Assembly (NCBI RefSeq): GCF_947241705.1
Contig: NC_079260.1
Coordinates: forward strand, 310,001 to 374,000
Length of the DNA stretch: 64,000 nucleotides
Direction of reading: 5' to 3'
DNA from: Saccharomyces mikatae IFO 1815
Lineage: Eukaryota > Ascomycota > Saccharomycetes > Saccharomycetales > Saccharomycetaceae
Shown: piece by piece, positions 54,697 to 64,000 of the stretch
Layout of the letters: every line of letters begins with the position of its first letter
How positions within the stretch are numbered: the first letter of the stretch is position 1
Notes under the pieces: generated by a model
Database searches by the model: none
What the model was told of the DNA's origin: nothing
What the model saw: only the letters and a program-made list of their open reading frames with translations
Made by a program: the position numbers and the translations under genes

Positions 54697-56694
54697 TCAC
54701 AGCATATCCTTGAAGATAGTATTGATGCTTGGGAGCGGACTATTGTTAGTGGTAGTAGTTGTAGAACTGGAACGGTTTACCATGTTACTGGTGGTTTCAG
54801 TAGTGATAGATGTAGTTGTGGAAGAAGGTTTTGGTCTTGGCGTCATAGCCTCAGGACGAAAGTTGTTCAACAATGTAATATCTTGCGGGTTCTTGCAGTT
54901 AGGAGTGCGACTCACGTTCACATTTGAGGTACTAGTCTCGGTGTTTATAGTGCATCTTGAACCAGCGTCCGATGTATTCGATGAGTCGTCTGCTGGATTT
55001 GGCGAAAAAATTGGATTCGGTGAAGCGTCCTTTGAGGATAAATTGGAACTGCTAGACGAAAAGGCAGTCTTGTTACAAAAATCCTTGGAGCGATGTAACG
55101 GGTCCACGTTATCTTCGTCATCATTCCTGTCGCTGCGTTTCTCATCATCAGTAGTGGAATCAGTTTTAAACATTCTTGAACCATTTTTCTTGGATATAGT
55201 TCTTTGCGGCGAATGCGTAGGAGACAACACGTCGTTCTCATTTGATAGGACGTTAAGCCTCCATTGAATTTCTACTTCAGTTCTCTGCGGCAAAAGAATG
55301 GATAGTTCCATAATAGATAGGTTTCTCTTCTTGTTTTCCATTAACAAGGCATCTTCATCCTTGGACCACAAATTGGCCGGATTAAAAGATGACTTCATAG
55401 AATGCCCAGAAAACGAACCTCTTTTGAACTTGTGTAGTGTGGAGGATGATGACACAGACGAAGTATGTGGAAGATCCATAAAAGTGTAAGTAGTGGGGAA
55501 AGGAGTTCCATTACTAGGGGTAGATGAGCCACTGTTACCGAAAAGGTTTAGCCTTTGTTGAAATTCCTTTTTAATAACAGACTCTCTTCTTGAGTTACTA
55601 TTAGAGGTAGTGGTGCTAGTGGTGTTACTACTACTGTTGTTGGTATTGAAAATGTTTGACACAGAATTTGGAGCCAAAACGACCGAAGACCGTCTTGAAG
55701 TGTTGTTGCTCGAAATATTGAACGAGGATCTTCTAGACCAGTTGGCAAGTGAGCCTCTTCTCGATTTCGGGTTTAGTAACACATTTGAGGAGCTTGGGGA
55801 AGATGGAGTGGTGGCCATTGCTCCCTGTTGTGGGTAGACAAATGAACTTCTTCTAGATCTAACAAATACCTTGGGAATGAACCCATACTTTTCCTCGTCA
55901 TTAGACCGAACTATAGGGTCTGAGTTCAAAGAATTGGAAAAAGAGTGAGAGTTTGATCTTGGTTTTAAGGCCTTGTGATGAGGATGATGATGTAGGTGTT
56001 GGTGAGAGTGGTAAGGGTGTGCAGCAGCTGGTGGTGCAGGAGGAACGAACGGCATGGAAGAAGCTACGTTCGAGACAGTTGTGTTAGCAGTCGTATTCGA
56101 CGGAGGTGGAGAAAATGACATGGATGCGTGAAAAGAAGGCAGCGAGGTCTTTCTGGAGGGGATCGGGACGGACCTCATCGCGGTGGCCTCGCCAGCTTCT
56201 TCTGTCAAGACCTTTTCACCTACCGTCTTGTTGAACTTTTGCTGAGAGTTGCAACCGTCAGCGCTGTGCGTGATCTTGATCGGGCCTGTATAGGTATTGA
56301 TGTCGATCAAGGCCGTTTTGTTTGATTTCAAGTTGCCAGACTTCAACCTTCTCCATCTGAACTGACACGCATTGGGGGTTCTGTTAGGGAAGTACTGCGA
56401 AATGTCTTTCCAGCCCATCTTCTTGACCTCCTTCAAATGGCGTAGGAGCAAGTCATCTTGAGGGTCCCAAGAGGAAGGGTTCTTGCTTGGGTTCTTGGCA
56501 GACGCATGTGCCGCTCCTGAGATCGATGACGAAGATGAAGATGGCGGTGAAACCGAAGACTCCTGGGCTTCCTCGTTGGACATAGAAGCTGGCACTAAGA
56601 GTGGCTGGCGAGAAAGCGAATGCAGCTGAGGATGTGCGTCCATGCTACTCAAATGAATGGAGGCAGAGTTCAAACTGGTCGAAACGGACATCAT
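54697..56694 (-). CDS. DOT6: Dot6, Myb-type repressor of ribosome biogenesis genes
   Basis: The 665-residue protein binds the PAC motif (GATGAG) and recruits the Rpd3L histone deacetylase to repress ribosome biogenesis genes when TORC1/Sch9 signalling is low. The SANT/Myb domain lies at about 72-118 (SSWDPQDDLLLRHLKEVKK to CQFRWRRLKSGN). A second, weaker SANT-like stretch is near 430-475 (LWSKDEDALLMENKKRNLS to VEIQWRLN). Many RRxS sites (RSRRSSF, KSRRGSL, WSRRSSF, TSRRSS, NSRRES) are consensus targets of Sch9/PKA. The C-terminus SPLPSINTIFKDML is conserved. Two ATGs in tandem (56694 and 56691) can start it; S. cerevisiae is annotated from the second. His-rich and poly-Ser runs make this one of the faster-evolving genes here. 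Confidence 0.93.
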   Translation of the reverse strand: MMSVSTSLNSASIHLSSMDAHPQLHSLSRQPLLVPASMSNEEAQESSVSPPSSSSSSISGAAHASAKNPSKNPSSWDPQDDLLLRHLKEVKKMGWKDISQYFPNRTPNACQFRWRRLKSGNLKSNKTALIDINTYTGPIKITHSADGCNSQQKFNKTVGEKVLTEEAGEATAMRSVPIPSRKTSLPSFHASMSFSPPPSNTTANTTVSNVASSMPFVPPAPPAAAHPYHSHQHLHHHPHHKALKPRSNSHSFSNSLNSDPIVRSNDEEKYGFIPKVFVRSRRSSFVYPQQGAMATTPSSPSSSNVLLNPKSRRGSLANWSRRSSFNISSNNTSRRSSVVLAPNSVSNIFNTNNSSSNTTSTTTSNSNSRRESVIKKEFQQRLNLFGNSGSSTPSNGTPFPTTYTFMDLPHTSSVSSSSTLHKFKRGSFSGHSMKSSFNPANLWSKDEDALLMENKKRNLSIMELSILLPQRTEVEIQWRLNVLSNENDVLSPTHSPQRTISKKNGSRMFKTDSTTDDEKRSDRNDDEDNVDPLHRSKDFCNKTAFSSSSSNLSSKDASPNPIFSPNPADDSSNTSDAGSRCTINTETSTSNVNVSRTPNCKNPQDITLLNNFRPEAMTPRPKPSSTTTSITTETTSNMVNRSSSTTTTTNNSPLPSINTIFKDML

Positions 56695-56974
56695 GGAGCA
56701 GAGAAGGGAGACAGGGACGTGCACGGAAGCTCTTCGATGAGATGGGAATGAACAAACTGCGAAAAGGAGGAAACACGGATAAATATACCACAGAAGAGAG
56801 AAAAAAAGTGAAAGATACCAAAGAGGAAGAAGAGAGAAGAAATAGAGAAGATAGAAAGAAAAGAATACTTTCCAAACGTGTCTCTGTTTTTGTTGCCAAC
56901 TCAGGTTTTTTCCTTTTTAACCCTATGTGCACTTTCTGATTCTGTTCTTGTCGAGGCTGTCGGAGGAAGAGTAC

Positions 56975-56996
56975 CACACACACACACACACACACA
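56975..56996. repeat. (CA)11 microsatellite
   Basis: Eleven CA units lie in the DOT6 5' region; likely variable in length between strains. Confidence 0.95.
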
Positions 56997-57262
56997 TATA
57001 CACGCACCCACGACGATAACAATAGATACAGTAGATTGGATGGGGCACAGATGCGCAAGGCAATGCGCGAATCCTGTCTAGGGTGTCTGTACCGTCCATC
57101 CTTTCTCCTTTGCATCGGCAAAACCCGCGCTGACTACCTTAGGAGGATGTCTCTAGACGGGGGCGGAAGACTCGTGCCCATTCCGGGCCGGGGATCCTAG
57201 AACGGGACCGTTGTAGATAGCACACACTGGCCGGGCCGGTTCATTTTTGTGGCGTCGCTGCA

Positions 57263-57291
57263 GGTAAACGCGCAGAAACTGCGCGTTTACC
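57263..57291. repeat. Perfect 29-bp palindrome (13-bp arms, AAA loop)
   Basis: Arm 57263-57275 is GGTAAACGCGCAG, the loop AAA is 57276-57278, and the arm 57279-57291 is its exact complement. Each arm contains GTAAAC (forkhead-like core) and ACGCGC (MCB-like half). It could be a dimeric protein site, a hairpin terminator for the PTC2-DOT6 interval, or a cruciform. Confidence 0.9.
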
Positions 57292-57472
57292 CCTGAGGTG
57301 AATACTGTCTTCAGGCGTCAAACTGCATCCAGATACCCTACTGTTAGTGACGGTGGTGGTGATTGAGGCGATGTGTGTTCTTGGCTTTGGTATCTCTTCT
57401 CTTCTCTTTCTGTTCGTTCGTGCGTTCAGTTCGTATATAGGTATGTATATATAGTGAAAGATTGAAGATCAT

Positions 57473-58867
57473 TCATTGCGACTGGGAGCGATTGGTCTTG
57501 TGGCCACGGCTATCATCATTATCGGAATGGAGGGAGCTTGGGTCATGGCCCATGGTTTGAAGTAGTTGGGTCAGCGCTGACTGGGGAAGAGTGTAGGTGA
57601 CCTTTTTCCCGTTGGTGTCTGTCTTTATTCCTCCAGTAGCTCCAAGAAGAGCCTCTAGCGAGGCTAGATCAATGGGGCCTGAAGTCTTGTGCTTGGGTTG
57701 GGTGGAAGGATCCAGGTTTTCCGCATCGGTGTCAGCGTCTGTGTCGTCTATGTCCATGACATCGTGGTTGTCGGCGGCGGTCACGGAGGCTACTGCGGCT
57801 TCATGGTCCCTAGTGAACTTGTCTTGAGGTTTCTTCGTAGTGATGGCGAACACTTGTTCGTCGTTGCACTTGGAGAAATCGTAGTAGCTGAAAACCCTCC
57901 TTCTCTTGTCTGCAAAAGAGCGGACTGAGGTTTGGTGGGCCTTCGACTTCATACGGTCGCTCCATTGAGCGACGTCTTCGCCCTCTTTCAGCAGCGCAAC
58001 AACGACTATACTCATGTTGTCGCATCCGATGCCTGTTCCCTCTGTGGTGGGGGCACAGCACACGTCGATGATGTGGGAAGATATTTCGTTTAGGGTCTTA
58101 CCCTCGCGCAGTCCGAGATGAACCAAGTCCACACAGTCTTGGGAACTTAAACAATCCCAGATACCATCACAGGCTAAGATCACGAACTCGTCCCTATCGT
58201 AATCTAAAGAGTGTTCGAGAATGTCTGGAACACACGTTACTATTTGCTCCTCGGGGCCTAGTTTGGTGTTGGACTTGAACTCGAAATCACCGATGGCACG
58301 AGAAAGGGCCAAATTACCGTTTACTCTATCCATCTCTACAAACCCATCTGCTGCCACGATTCGCGATTTTTCGCTAGCTAGCGTAGGTTTGTGGTCATAC
58401 GATAGGGCCTTTGCATTTCCATCTGTGGCCAGCACTGTTCTGCTGTCACCAGCATTTCCACATACCAGTAAGTTTTGGGATTTCGATACCAATATGGACG
58501 TTGCCGTACAACCGCTATGGTCGTCCTTCATCACAGGGTCTTGCAAAAGTTTCACGTCTGTGCTTATAAAAGTATCAATCAAAGCTCTTGGCAAATTTCC
58601 CTCATGGAACGATTTTTGCTCTTGTAAAATCTCCACTATTCTGTTACCACAGTATTCTGCCACTTTAGCGCCACCATGCCCATCAAATATGCCGTAAAAT
58701 GCAATATGGTCTTTATCGGACTTTGTCAATACGTTAGGCTCTAGAATGTGTGAATCCTCCATTGACATCCGCCATCCTTGCATGGCACATAATCCAAATG
58801 CGGTCAATGGGTCGGCTCCGGAGTGGCTCTCCTTGTCAATGACAGGGTTAGATAGTATTTGTCCCAT
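57473..58867 (-). CDS. PTC2: Ptc2, PP2C-type protein phosphatase
   Basis: The 464-residue serine/threonine phosphatase has the S. cerevisiae length. It switches off Hog1, Ire1 and the Rad53 DNA-damage checkpoint kinase. The N-terminus [11 protein letters not shown] is a myristoylation-type start (Gly2). Metal-binding motifs of PP2C are visible: [12 protein letters not shown] (about 29-40), [14 protein letters not shown] (Asp62 region), [17 protein letters not shown] and [14 protein letters not shown] (about 228-241). The C-terminal third (about 310-464) is acidic and outside the catalytic domain; it contains an Asp-rich repeat ([18 protein letters not shown]), with Ser/Thr sites for CK2. The head-to-head neighbour is TRP2. 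Confidence 0.96.
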   Translation of the reverse strand: MGQILSNPVIDKESHSGADPLTAFGLCAMQGWRMSMEDSHILEPNVLTKSDKDHIAFYGIFDGHGGAKVAEYCGNRIVEILQEQKSFHEGNLPRALIDTFISTDVKLLQDPVMKDDHSGCTATSILVSKSQNLLVCGNAGDSRTVLATDGNAKALSYDHKPTLASEKSRIVAADGFVEMDRVNGNLALSRAIGDFEFKSNTKLGPEEQIVTCVPDILEHSLDYDRDEFVILACDGIWDCLSSQDCVDLVHLGLREGKTLNEISSHIIDVCCAPTTEGTGIGCDNMSIVVVALLKEGEDVAQWSDRMKSKAHQTSVRSFADKRRRVFSYYDFSKCNDEQVFAITTKKPQDKFTRDHEAAVASVTAADNHDVMDIDDTDADTDAENLDPSTQPKHKTSGPIDLASLEALLGATGGIKTDTNGKKVTYTLPQSALTQLLQTMGHDPSSLHSDNDDSRGHKTNRSQSQ

Positions 58868-59470
58868 TATTCTTTCCTTGGTTTCTTATATTATATACAA
58901 TGGAAAAGCCAAAACTGGAGAAAATAATAACTGGAAACTACTATTTCGAACGAATAGTTATTAATTAGTCAATGAAAAAAGAAAAAATGTTAAAATGTTA
59001 CAACACCTAATATACACTAATTATCCCTGATAATAGAACTTGCTAAAGTTTTTTCCGTGGGGAGGAGAGTAAAATTTCTTTTTATTTAGTTTAAAGAACA
59101 AAACGGAAGTCTATATACTTAGTACTATAATATCCAGTTTCAATCTGCTCTGTTAGGATCTGAATTGGCTGTTTTTCTTAGTTTTAAAATCACCTGTCGC
59201 TTATCAGCAGCAGGTTTCTTTTACAAATATTTCCTTTCAATCTTGGAAGCAACTTGAAAAAAAAAAAAAATTACTGAGGCGTTAACGTATACAGTGATTT
59301 TCTGACTCATTACGATTTTTCACTCATCGAAATATTGTTCATCTCACTTTATAAAACTGCATGACTAAAGGGTTGTTACATTATAGTTAAAAGCCGCATT
59401 CGTCCACGAAACTGAGCTTAGCGTCGATAATTGGTCACTAATATTCCTAGTAAAGTGAGGACAAAAAAAA
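58868..59470 (+). promoter_or_regulatory. PTC2/TRP2 divergent promoter with Gcn4 site
   Basis: A complete Gcn4 site TGACTCA lies at 59303-59309 and a TATAAAA at about 59350, 120 bp before the TRP2 ATG. A run of 14 A at about 59259-59272 may keep the promoter open. The start codon is preceded by an unbroken A run (AAAAAAAAA), favourable for initiation. Confidence 0.7.
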
Positions 59471-60994
59471 ATGGCTGCCTCTATTAAGATTCAACCAGAT
59501 ATTGACTCTCTAAAACAATTGCAGCAGCAAAATGACGATAGTTCTATAAATCTGTATCCCGTGTATGCATACTTGCCATCACTGGACCTAACTCCGCATG
59601 TTGCGTATCTTAAATTGGCGCAATTGAATAATCCTGACAGAAAGGAATCGTTTCTTCTAGAAAGTGCTAAGACTAACAATGAATTGGATCGTTATTCATT
59701 CATCGGTATCTCACCACGTAAAATCATTAAAACCGGTCCCACTGAAGGTATCGAAACCGATCCTTTGGACATTTTGGAAAAGGAGATCTCACCTTTCAAA
59801 GTTGCTGAAAATGTTCCAGGTTTACCTAAATTAAGTGGTGGTGCTATTGGTTATATTTCTTATGACTGTGTTCGCTATTTCGAACCAAAAACGAGAAGGC
59901 CCTTGAAAGATGTTTTGAAACTTCCAGAGGCCTACCTTATGCTTTGCGATACCATTATTGCCTTTGACAACGTTTTTCAAAGATTCCAAATTATTCATAA
60001 CATCAATACTAATGAAACTTCGTTAGAGGAAGGTTACGAAATTGCAGTGAAAATAATTACTGACATAGTCTCAAAATTAACCGACAATTCTTCATCAATA
60101 CCATATCCAGAACAACCTGCAATCAAATTGAATCAAACTTTCGAGTCGAATGTGGGTAAAGAAGGCTATGAGAGTCATGTCACCACCTTAAAGAAGCATA
60201 TTAAAAAGGGTGATATTATTCAAGGCGTGCCATCACAAAGAGTGGCAAGACCAACTTCTTTGCATCCTTTCAATATTTACAGACATTTACGTACTGTGAA
60301 CCCCTCTCCTTACTTGTTCTATATTGATTGTTTAGATTTCCAAATCATTGGTGCATCTCCGGAACTTTTATGTAAATCAGATTCCAAAAATAAAGTCATC
60401 ACTCACCCAATTGCGGGTACTGTCAAACGTGGGGCTACTACTGAAGAAGATGATGCTTTGGCAGACCAGTTGCGTGGCTCATTAAAGGATCGTGCTGAAC
60501 ATGTTATGTTAGTGGACTTAGCAAGAAACGATATCAATAGGGTTTGTGATCCGCTGACAACCAGCGTTGATAAGTTATTAACTATTCAAAAATTTTCTCA
60601 CGTCCAACATCTGGTTTCTCAAGTCAGTGGTACTTTGCGTCCAGAGAAAACAAGATTTGATGCGTTCAGATCAATTTTCCCAGCAGGTACTGTCAGTGGT
60701 GCTCCAAAAGTTAAAGCCATGGAATTAATTGCTGAATTAGAACGCGAGAGGCGTGGTGTTTACGCGGGTGCCGTGGGCCATTGGTCATATGACGGTAAAA
60801 CAATGGACAATTGTATTGCTCTAAGGACTATGGTTTATAAAGATGGAATTGCTTACTTACAAGCTGGTGGTGGTATTGTTTTCGATTCAGATGAGTACGA
60901 TGAATACGTGGAAACTATGAACAAGATGATGGCTAACCACAGTACCATTGTCCAAGCAGAAGAATTGTGGGCTGATATCGTAGGATCCGTTTAG
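59471..60994 (+). CDS. TRP2: Trp2, anthranilate synthase component I
   Basis: The 507-residue cytosolic enzyme makes anthranilate from chorismate, with the glutamine amidotransferase Trp3. The tryptophan feedback-binding motif is seen as FLLESAKT (about 56-63). The chorismate-utilising domain covers about 225-500, with PIAGTVKRGA (about 316-325), LVDLARNDINRVC, FPAGTVSGAPKVKAMELI (about 410-427) and GGGIVFDSD at the end. The length equals S. cerevisiae Trp2. The Gcn4 site upstream fits general amino-acid control. It converges on MET6. Confidence 0.97.
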   Translation: MAASIKIQPDIDSLKQLQQQNDDSSINLYPVYAYLPSLDLTPHVAYLKLAQLNNPDRKESFLLESAKTNNELDRYSFIGISPRKIIKTGPTEGIETDPLDILEKEISPFKVAENVPGLPKLSGGAIGYISYDCVRYFEPKTRRPLKDVLKLPEAYLMLCDTIIAFDNVFQRFQIIHNINTNETSLEEGYEIAVKIITDIVSKLTDNSSSIPYPEQPAIKLNQTFESNVGKEGYESHVTTLKKHIKKGDIIQGVPSQRVARPTSLHPFNIYRHLRTVNPSPYLFYIDCLDFQIIGASPELLCKSDSKNKVITHPIAGTVKRGATTEEDDALADQLRGSLKDRAEHVMLVDLARNDINRVCDPLTTSVDKLLTIQKFSHVQHLVSQVSGTLRPEKTRFDAFRSIFPAGTVSGAPKVKAMELIAELERERRGVYAGAVGHWSYDGKTMDNCIALRTMVYKDGIAYLQAGGGIVFDSDEYDEYVETMNKMMANHSTIVQAEELWADIVGSV

Positions 60995-61376
60995 AAATGA
61001 CATCGTCTTTTTTTCTTCCTTATTTTTTAAAATTCATTAATGTCGACATAATGATATATAGTATGGTCCTGAGATAAATATGTACTCAAAAGATTTTTAA
61101 ATTATGTTAACTACGGTAAAGAACCTGGCGAAAAAGACGAACAGAGAATTTTTTAGAAAACGAATGTTGAATGCGTTATAAATACAGAATGTACATATAT
61201 ATATATATATTAATATAATAGAAAAATGCAGGAGTTATGGCTTTGTAATAAAAAATTGATATCAAAAAATTACCCAAATAAACTTTTAAAAGTGAACACA
61301 AAAATTAAATCACCGATGTTGAATCCCAGAATAAAAAATAAAAAGTACAAATTACTTTGTTTCCTTTTTAAAAACC
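60995..61376. other. TRP2/MET6 convergent 3' region
   Basis: This 380-bp AT-rich region has an AT dinucleotide run at about 61194-61210 and several A-rich polyadenylation-like elements serving both genes. An 85-codon plus-strand frame (61226-61483) runs into MET6 antisense and is rejected. Confidence 0.5.
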
Positions 61377-63680
61377 TTAATTCTTGTATTGTTCACGGAA
61401 GTACTTGGCGGCTTCAACCATATGAGTCAAAGACAATCTGGTTTCCTCCCAACCTCTGGTCTTCAAACCACAATCAGGGTTAACCCAGAACTTTTCAGCT
61501 GGATAGCTCTTCAAAATGGTTGAAATCTTGGCGATAAATTCATCCTTGGATGGAATTCTTGGAGAATGAATATCGAATAAACCTAAACCAATGTGGTTTG
61601 GATAGTTCTTGAACTCAGCAATGTAGTTAGCATCGTCCTTCTTGGAGAATTCAATGGAAACGACATCAGCATCCAAAGCCTTGATATGGTTTGGATCCAA
61701 GTCAGAGTAACAGAAATGAGAGTGGATTTGAGTCTTGTTGGCAACACCAGAGGTAGCGACTCTGAAAGCTTCAGCAGCCCAGGTGTAGTAGGCAGATCTT
61801 TCAGCACCTTCTCTCAATGGTAAACCTTCTCTCAAAGCTGGTTCATCAACTTGAATGACCTTGATACCGGCAGCTTCCAAATCGTTAACTTCATCTCTCA
61901 AAGCTAAAGCTAATTGCATGGCTTGAGTCTTTTGATCGACATCATCTCTTGGGAAAGACCATCTCAAACAGGTGATTGGACCAGTCAACATACCTTTAAC
62001 TGGCTTAGAAGTGATTGATTGAGCATAAACTGATTCCTTGACGGACATAGCCTTTGGTCTAGACAAGTCACCAACGATGATAGGTGGTCTAACGTATCTG
62101 GAACCGTAAGATTGAACCCAACCGTTAACAGTGAAAGCATAACCGTTGATTTGTTCACCAAAGTATTGGACCATATCGTTTCTTTCTGGTTCACCGTGAA
62201 CTAAGACATCCAACCCAATTTCTTCTTGGAATCTAATGACCTTTTCAATTTCAGAGTTAATGAATTTTTCATACTCCTCAGCAGAGATAGCTCCCTTATT
62301 GAATTTGTTTCTGTTAATTCTGATGTCTTTAGTTTGTGGGAAAGAACCAATAGTAGTAGTTGGGAATAATGGTAAGTTAAAGACTTTTTGTTGTTCAGGT
62401 AATCTTTGTTCGAATGGAACTGCTCTGGTAGACATTTTTTCGTCAATAGAGGCAACTCTGGCCTTAACTGCAGAGTCATGAATAAACTTAGATTTACCCC
62501 TGGATTCGACAGATTTGGCGTTAGCTTCTAAGGCGGCAGCAACATCTTGACCAGAAACGTTCTTGGTGATGACAACAACTTCATCCAACTTTTGGGTAGC
62601 GAAAGAGAAGAAGCCCTTGATTTCGGCGTCTAATTTGGTTTCGTTGTTCAAATCGACTGGAGTGTGCAACAAAGAGGAAGAAGTGGCAACAACAACTCTT
62701 TCAGCACCCAACTTTTCAATGGCTTTGTTAACAATAGCAGAAGACTTCTTGAAGTCGTTTTTCCAGATGTTTCTACCGTCAACAATACCAACAGACAAGG
62801 TTTGTTTGTCACCAATGGCAGCAACGATGTCGTCAAATTGCTCTGGAGCTCTAACGAAGTCAACGTGTAAAGCGGCGACTGGCAAACCCTTAATAGCATC
62901 TAAGTTAGGAACAACGGTACCGAAGTAAGTAGCCAAAGTGATCTTTGGTAGATTGCTTTGTTCACCGAAGTAAGTGTAAGCCTTCTTAATAGCAGCTTGA
63001 GCATTAGCAGGCAAGTCCAAAACTAAGACAGGTTCGTCAATTTGAACTTCTGTGGCACCAGCAGCAGCTAATTTAGAAAGGATTTCAGTGTAAAGAGGCA
63101 ACAATTGTTCCAAAAGGGATAATGGTTCCAGGTCTAATGAATCTTTGTCAGCCTTACCTAAGAATAGGTAAGAAACTGGACCCAACAAAACAGGTCTGGT
63201 TTGGATGCCCAATTCCTTGGCTTCCAAATATTCGTCAACTGGCTTTTGACCGTTCAATTTAAATTGAGTGGTCTTAGAGAAAGTTGGTCTAACGTAATGG
63301 TAGTTAGAGTCAAACCATTTAACCATTTCCAAAGCAGTGACATCTACAGCCTTTTCAGTTTCAGTAGCCTTTCTTTGTAGACCTCTACCCATAGCAAACA
63401 AAGTGTCGATTGGAGATAGATCGTACTTTGTGTAACGGTCTGGGATGACATTAAACAACAAAGACAAATCTAGGACTTGATCGTAAAAGGAGAAGTCGTT
63501 GGATGGGATGATATCAACACCAGCTTCCTTTTGCAACTTCCAGTTTTGAGTTCTCAAATCCTTACCGACCTTAAATAATTCATCGACGGTGATTTTACCG
63601 TTCCAGTAACCTTCAGTGGCCTTCTTTAATTCTCTGTTTGGACCGATTCTTGGGAACCCTAAGACAGCAGATTGAACCAT
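61377..63680 (-). CDS. MET6: Met6, cobalamin-independent methionine synthase
   Basis: The 767-residue enzyme has the usual length. It moves a methyl group from methyltetrahydrofolate (glutamate-tailed) to homocysteine, forming methionine, in the cytosol. It is built of two related (beta-alpha)8 barrels. The N-terminal barrel begins MVQSAVLGFPRIGPNRELKKA. The C-terminal barrel begins near FPTTTIGSFPQTKDIR (about 430-445) and carries the zinc ligands: HSHFCYSD (His and Cys near 657-659), a Glu in VSIEFSKKD (near 679) and the Cys in WVNPDCGLKTRGW (near 739). Codon use is strongly biased, as in highly expressed yeast genes. Confidence 0.97.
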   Translation of the reverse strand: MVQSAVLGFPRIGPNRELKKATEGYWNGKITVDELFKVGKDLRTQNWKLQKEAGVDIIPSNDFSFYDQVLDLSLLFNVIPDRYTKYDLSPIDTLFAMGRGLQRKATETEKAVDVTALEMVKWFDSNYHYVRPTFSKTTQFKLNGQKPVDEYLEAKELGIQTRPVLLGPVSYLFLGKADKDSLDLEPLSLLEQLLPLYTEILSKLAAAGATEVQIDEPVLVLDLPANAQAAIKKAYTYFGEQSNLPKITLATYFGTVVPNLDAIKGLPVAALHVDFVRAPEQFDDIVAAIGDKQTLSVGIVDGRNIWKNDFKKSSAIVNKAIEKLGAERVVVATSSSLLHTPVDLNNETKLDAEIKGFFSFATQKLDEVVVITKNVSGQDVAAALEANAKSVESRGKSKFIHDSAVKARVASIDEKMSTRAVPFEQRLPEQQKVFNLPLFPTTTIGSFPQTKDIRINRNKFNKGAISAEEYEKFINSEIEKVIRFQEEIGLDVLVHGEPERNDMVQYFGEQINGYAFTVNGWVQSYGSRYVRPPIIVGDLSRPKAMSVKESVYAQSITSKPVKGMLTGPITCLRWSFPRDDVDQKTQAMQLALALRDEVNDLEAAGIKVIQVDEPALREGLPLREGAERSAYYTWAAEAFRVATSGVANKTQIHSHFCYSDLDPNHIKALDADVVSIEFSKKDDANYIAEFKNYPNHIGLGLFDIHSPRIPSKDEFIAKISTILKSYPAEKFWVNPDCGLKTRGWEETRLSLTHMVEAAKYFREQYKN

Positions 63681-64000
63681 TTTAAATATTTGATTTGAAG
63701 TTATTTTGGTATTTTGTTTCTTAGAGTGTTGTCAATGCTCTTAGATGCTTGATTTTTTTGATCATAAAAGAAATTAAATAAGTTGTATAAAATCCATGAG
63801 AGAAACTAATAAGAATGAAGATGAAAATATCGAACTTATATAGAAATTTTTTTTTTCTCTTTCACAGCAGGAAAACTAAAGAGTTTCCCTTAAATTACTG
63901 CATCTATCGCAGTGTCTTCCATATTCACATTCACAGTTCTCACTATAGCAGAACGAGCTATGACTACCACAGTTTTGCCATCTGCGATCGGGCGATAGAG
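63681..64000 (-). promoter_or_regulatory. MET6 promoter with Met31/Met32 site
   Basis: Read toward MET6, the stretch 63967-63976 gives AAAACTGTGG, the binding site of Met31/Met32 that recruit Met4. A TATATAAG-type element lies at about 63835-63842. No CACGTG Cbf1 box is seen before the window ends, so it may lie further right. Confidence 0.65.

Larger units (their letters stand above)
56695..57472 (-). promoter_or_regulatory. DOT6 5' region with CA repeat and a long palindrome
   Basis: This is 780 bp between the PTC2 stop and the DOT6 start. A (CA)11 run lies at 56975-56996. A perfect palindrome with 13-bp arms and a 3-nt loop occupies 57263-57291 (arm GGTAAACGCGCAG). GC-rich stretches (GGGCCGG near 57186 and 57234) are unusual for this genome. 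A 158-codon antisense-type frame here is not supported. Confidence 0.6.

Noticed and set aside
54626-55267. 213-codon plus-strand frame
   Set aside because: Antisense shadow of the DOT6 Ser/Thr-rich C-terminal coding region.
61226-61483. 85-codon plus-strand frame
   Set aside because: It runs into the MET6 antisense strand and has low-complexity Lys/Asn content.

Overview
This window is a piece of a nuclear chromosome from a budding yeast of the genus Saccharomyces. The gene order and strands follow the right arm of S. cerevisiae chromosome V from RRT13 (YER066W) to MET6 (YER091C): RRT13, RGI1, MOT2, ARG5,6, RNR1, TDA2, VTC1, ALD5, RPS24A, YOS1, PTP3, tA(UGC), a decayed YER076C-position gene, MRX1, ICP55, YER079W, AIM9, SER3, UTP7, GET2, YER084W/YER085C, ILV1, AIM10, SBH1, DOT6, PTC2, TRP2, MET6. 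Core enzymes are almost identical to the S. cerevisiae proteins as I remember them, while fast-evolving ones (YER079W, DOT6, the Ty4-family Gag) differ clearly. The source is therefore probably a more distant Saccharomyces, such as the S. uvarum/S. eubayanus group or a neighbour, but I cannot fix the species by eye.

Region 1-10,700 is accessory DNA. It starts inside the 3' LTR of a whole-looking minus-strand Ty4/Tsu4-family retrotransposon (1-5931). Next comes a nest of LTRs (5999-8258), one inserted in another, with three exact 5-bp target duplications still readable. One delta LTR in the nest carries a killer-toxin-like gene (6906-7745) bounded by 27-bp direct repeats. Older LTR wrecks reach to about 9.9 kb.

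Region 10.7-33.4 kb holds RRT13, here much longer than the S. cerevisiae gene (a whole Cdc4-type WD40 propeller without the F-box), then arginine synthesis (ARG5,6), dNTP synthesis (RNR1), polyphosphate and vacuole (VTC1), mitochondrial aldehyde oxidation (ALD5), ribosome (RPS24A, one intron), ER-Golgi traffic (YOS1, two introns) and MAPK dephosphorylation (PTP3). Around the tRNA-Ala gene (33.4 kb) lies a second patch of Ty fossils and a broken gene (about 34.9-35.7 kb).

Region 36-64 kb is dense and ordinary: mitochondrial proteins (MRX1, ICP55, AIM9, AIM10), amino-acid synthesis (SER3, ILV1, TRP2, MET6), ribosome biogenesis (UTP7, and its transcriptional repressor DOT6), ER membrane insertion (GET2, SBH1) and PTC2. 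Several promoters keep readable sites: Gcn4 sites (ARG5,6; TRP2), MCB boxes (RNR1), a Rap1 pair (RPS24A), STRE cores (RGI1), a Met31/32 site (MET6), and two TATA boxes with a Cha4-like palindrome before SER3 that fit the SRG1 regulatory-transcript arrangement. Gene names rest on remembered S. cerevisiae proteins and synteny; no search was run.
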